6,097 bases of DNA from Bacteroidales bacterium UBA1179 (GTDB lineage Bacteria > Bacteroidota > Bacteroidia > Bacteroidales > Bacteroidaceae), in NCBI GenBank assembly GCA_002309915.1, contig DBYT01000088.1:232-6328 (forward strand). The letters are read 5' to 3'. How positions within the stretch are numbered: the first letter of the stretch is position 1; every line of letters begins with the position of its first letter. The notes under the pieces were generated by a model. That model was not told where the DNA came from and searched no databases. It was given only the letters and a program-made list of their open reading frames with translations. Below, in pieces: positions 5,606 to 6,097 of this stretch. Both the position numbers and the translations under genes were made by a program.

Positions 5606-6097
5606 ATGGCAGAATCAAATTTTGTAGACTACGTAAAAATCTTTTGCAGGTCGGGCAAGGGCGGTCGCGGATCGGCCCATCTGCGTCATGATAAATACAT
5701 CCCTAACGGCGGTCCCGACGGCGGTGACGGCGGAAAGGGCGGAAGCGTTATCCTGAAGGGTAACCGTAACTACTGGACATTGCTGCACCTGCGCTATGAG
5801 CGTCACGCTTTTGCCGAGAACGGCGGAAACGGCGGCAGCAACAAGTGTTTCGGCAAGGACGGAAACGATGTTATCATTGAGGTGCCTTGCGGAACGGTAG
5901 CCTACGATGCCGAGACTGGTGAGTATCTTTGCGATATAACCGATGACGGTCAGGAGGTGGTTCTGCTTAAGGGCGGCCGCGGAGGTCTGGGAAACTGGCA
6001 TTTCCGCACAGCCACACGCCAGGCGCCCCGTTTCGCACAGCCCGGCGAGCCGGCCCAGGAACTCATGGTGGTTCTGGAACTGAAACTGCTGGCCGAT
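5606..6097 (+). CDS. obgE: GTPase ObgE, N-terminal Obg domain (3' truncated by window edge)
   Basis: ATG at 5606 opens a frame that runs to the window edge (164 codons). It encodes the glycine-rich Obg fold of the conserved ribosome-associated GTPase ObgE/CgtA, which takes part in late large-subunit assembly and in stress signalling. Visible are FVDYVKIFCRSGKGGRGS (6-23), NGGPDGGDGGKGGSV (34-48), ENGGNGGSNKCFGKDGNDVII (71-91), VPCGTV (93-98), KGGRGGLGN (122-130), and RQAPRFAQPGEP (138-149) leading into ELKLLAD (158-164). In the family the last segment runs directly into the G1 Walker A motif of the G domain, so the whole GTPase domain lies beyond the window. The gene follows adk by 21 bases in the same direction and probably shares its transcript. 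The codons here are richer in GGC and CGC than in hpt and adk, as the glycine-rich domain demands. Confidence 0.96.
   Translation, partial: MAESNFVDYVKIFCRSGKGGRGSAHLRHDKYIPNGGPDGGDGGKGGSVILKGNRNYWTLLHLRYERHAFAENGGNGGSNKCFGKDGNDVIIEVPCGTVAYDAETGEYLCDITDDGQEVVLLKGGRGGLGNWHFRTATRQAPRFAQPGEPAQELMVVLELKLLAD

Noticed and set aside
5615..6001. 128-codon open frame on the - strand
   Set aside because: It lies entirely inside the Obg domain coding region. The frame stays open because the glycine-rich GGN codons of obgE read as GC-rich codons on the other strand.

Overview
The window looks like a chromosomal housekeeping segment from a member of Bacteroidota, most likely Bacteroidales (Prevotella/Bacteroides-like). 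The grounds are: two proteins that resemble families I know mainly from this group (DUF5020 and DUF4831); start codons without a Shine-Dalgarno sequence but with A/T-rich leaders; a perfect Bacteroides-type -7 promoter element (TAnnTTTG) in the only divergent intergenic region; and the gene order hpt-adk-obgE. I see no mobile element, CRISPR array, tRNA or rRNA.

Left part (1-2411, + strand): the 3' end of a UraA-type uracil permease gene, a small predicted outer-membrane barrel of the DUF5020 family, and a complete AzgA/PbuG-type purine permease. The genes are spaced 38 and 34 bases apart with no terminator between them, and a strong intrinsic terminator follows the last. This reads as an uptake operon for nucleobases, with two inner-membrane permeases of different subfamilies on either side of one candidate outer-membrane channel.

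Middle part (2418-4351, - strand): a two-gene unit convergent with the first. A stand-alone ADP-dependent NAD(P)H-hydrate dehydratase (NnrD, without its usual epimerase domain) is followed, with a 4-base ATGA overlap, by an exported DUF4831 protein of unknown function.

Right part (4464-6097, + strand): divergent from nnrD, with hypoxanthine phosphoribosyltransferase (hpt), a short-LID adenylate kinase (adk) and the N-terminal Obg domain of the GTPase ObgE, which runs off the window just before its G domain. A compact hairpin covers the adk stop codon and part of the adk-obgE gap.

Taken together, much of the segment concerns purines and pyrimidines: entry through the outer membrane (inferred), transport across the inner membrane, conversion of hypoxanthine/guanine to IMP/GMP by Hpt, AMP/ADP interconversion by Adk, and ADP-consuming repair of hydrated NAD(P)H by NnrD. 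No clearly novel multi-gene system is present. The most useful leads are the DUF5020 barrel as a nucleobase channel, and the coupling of DUF4831 to nnrD.
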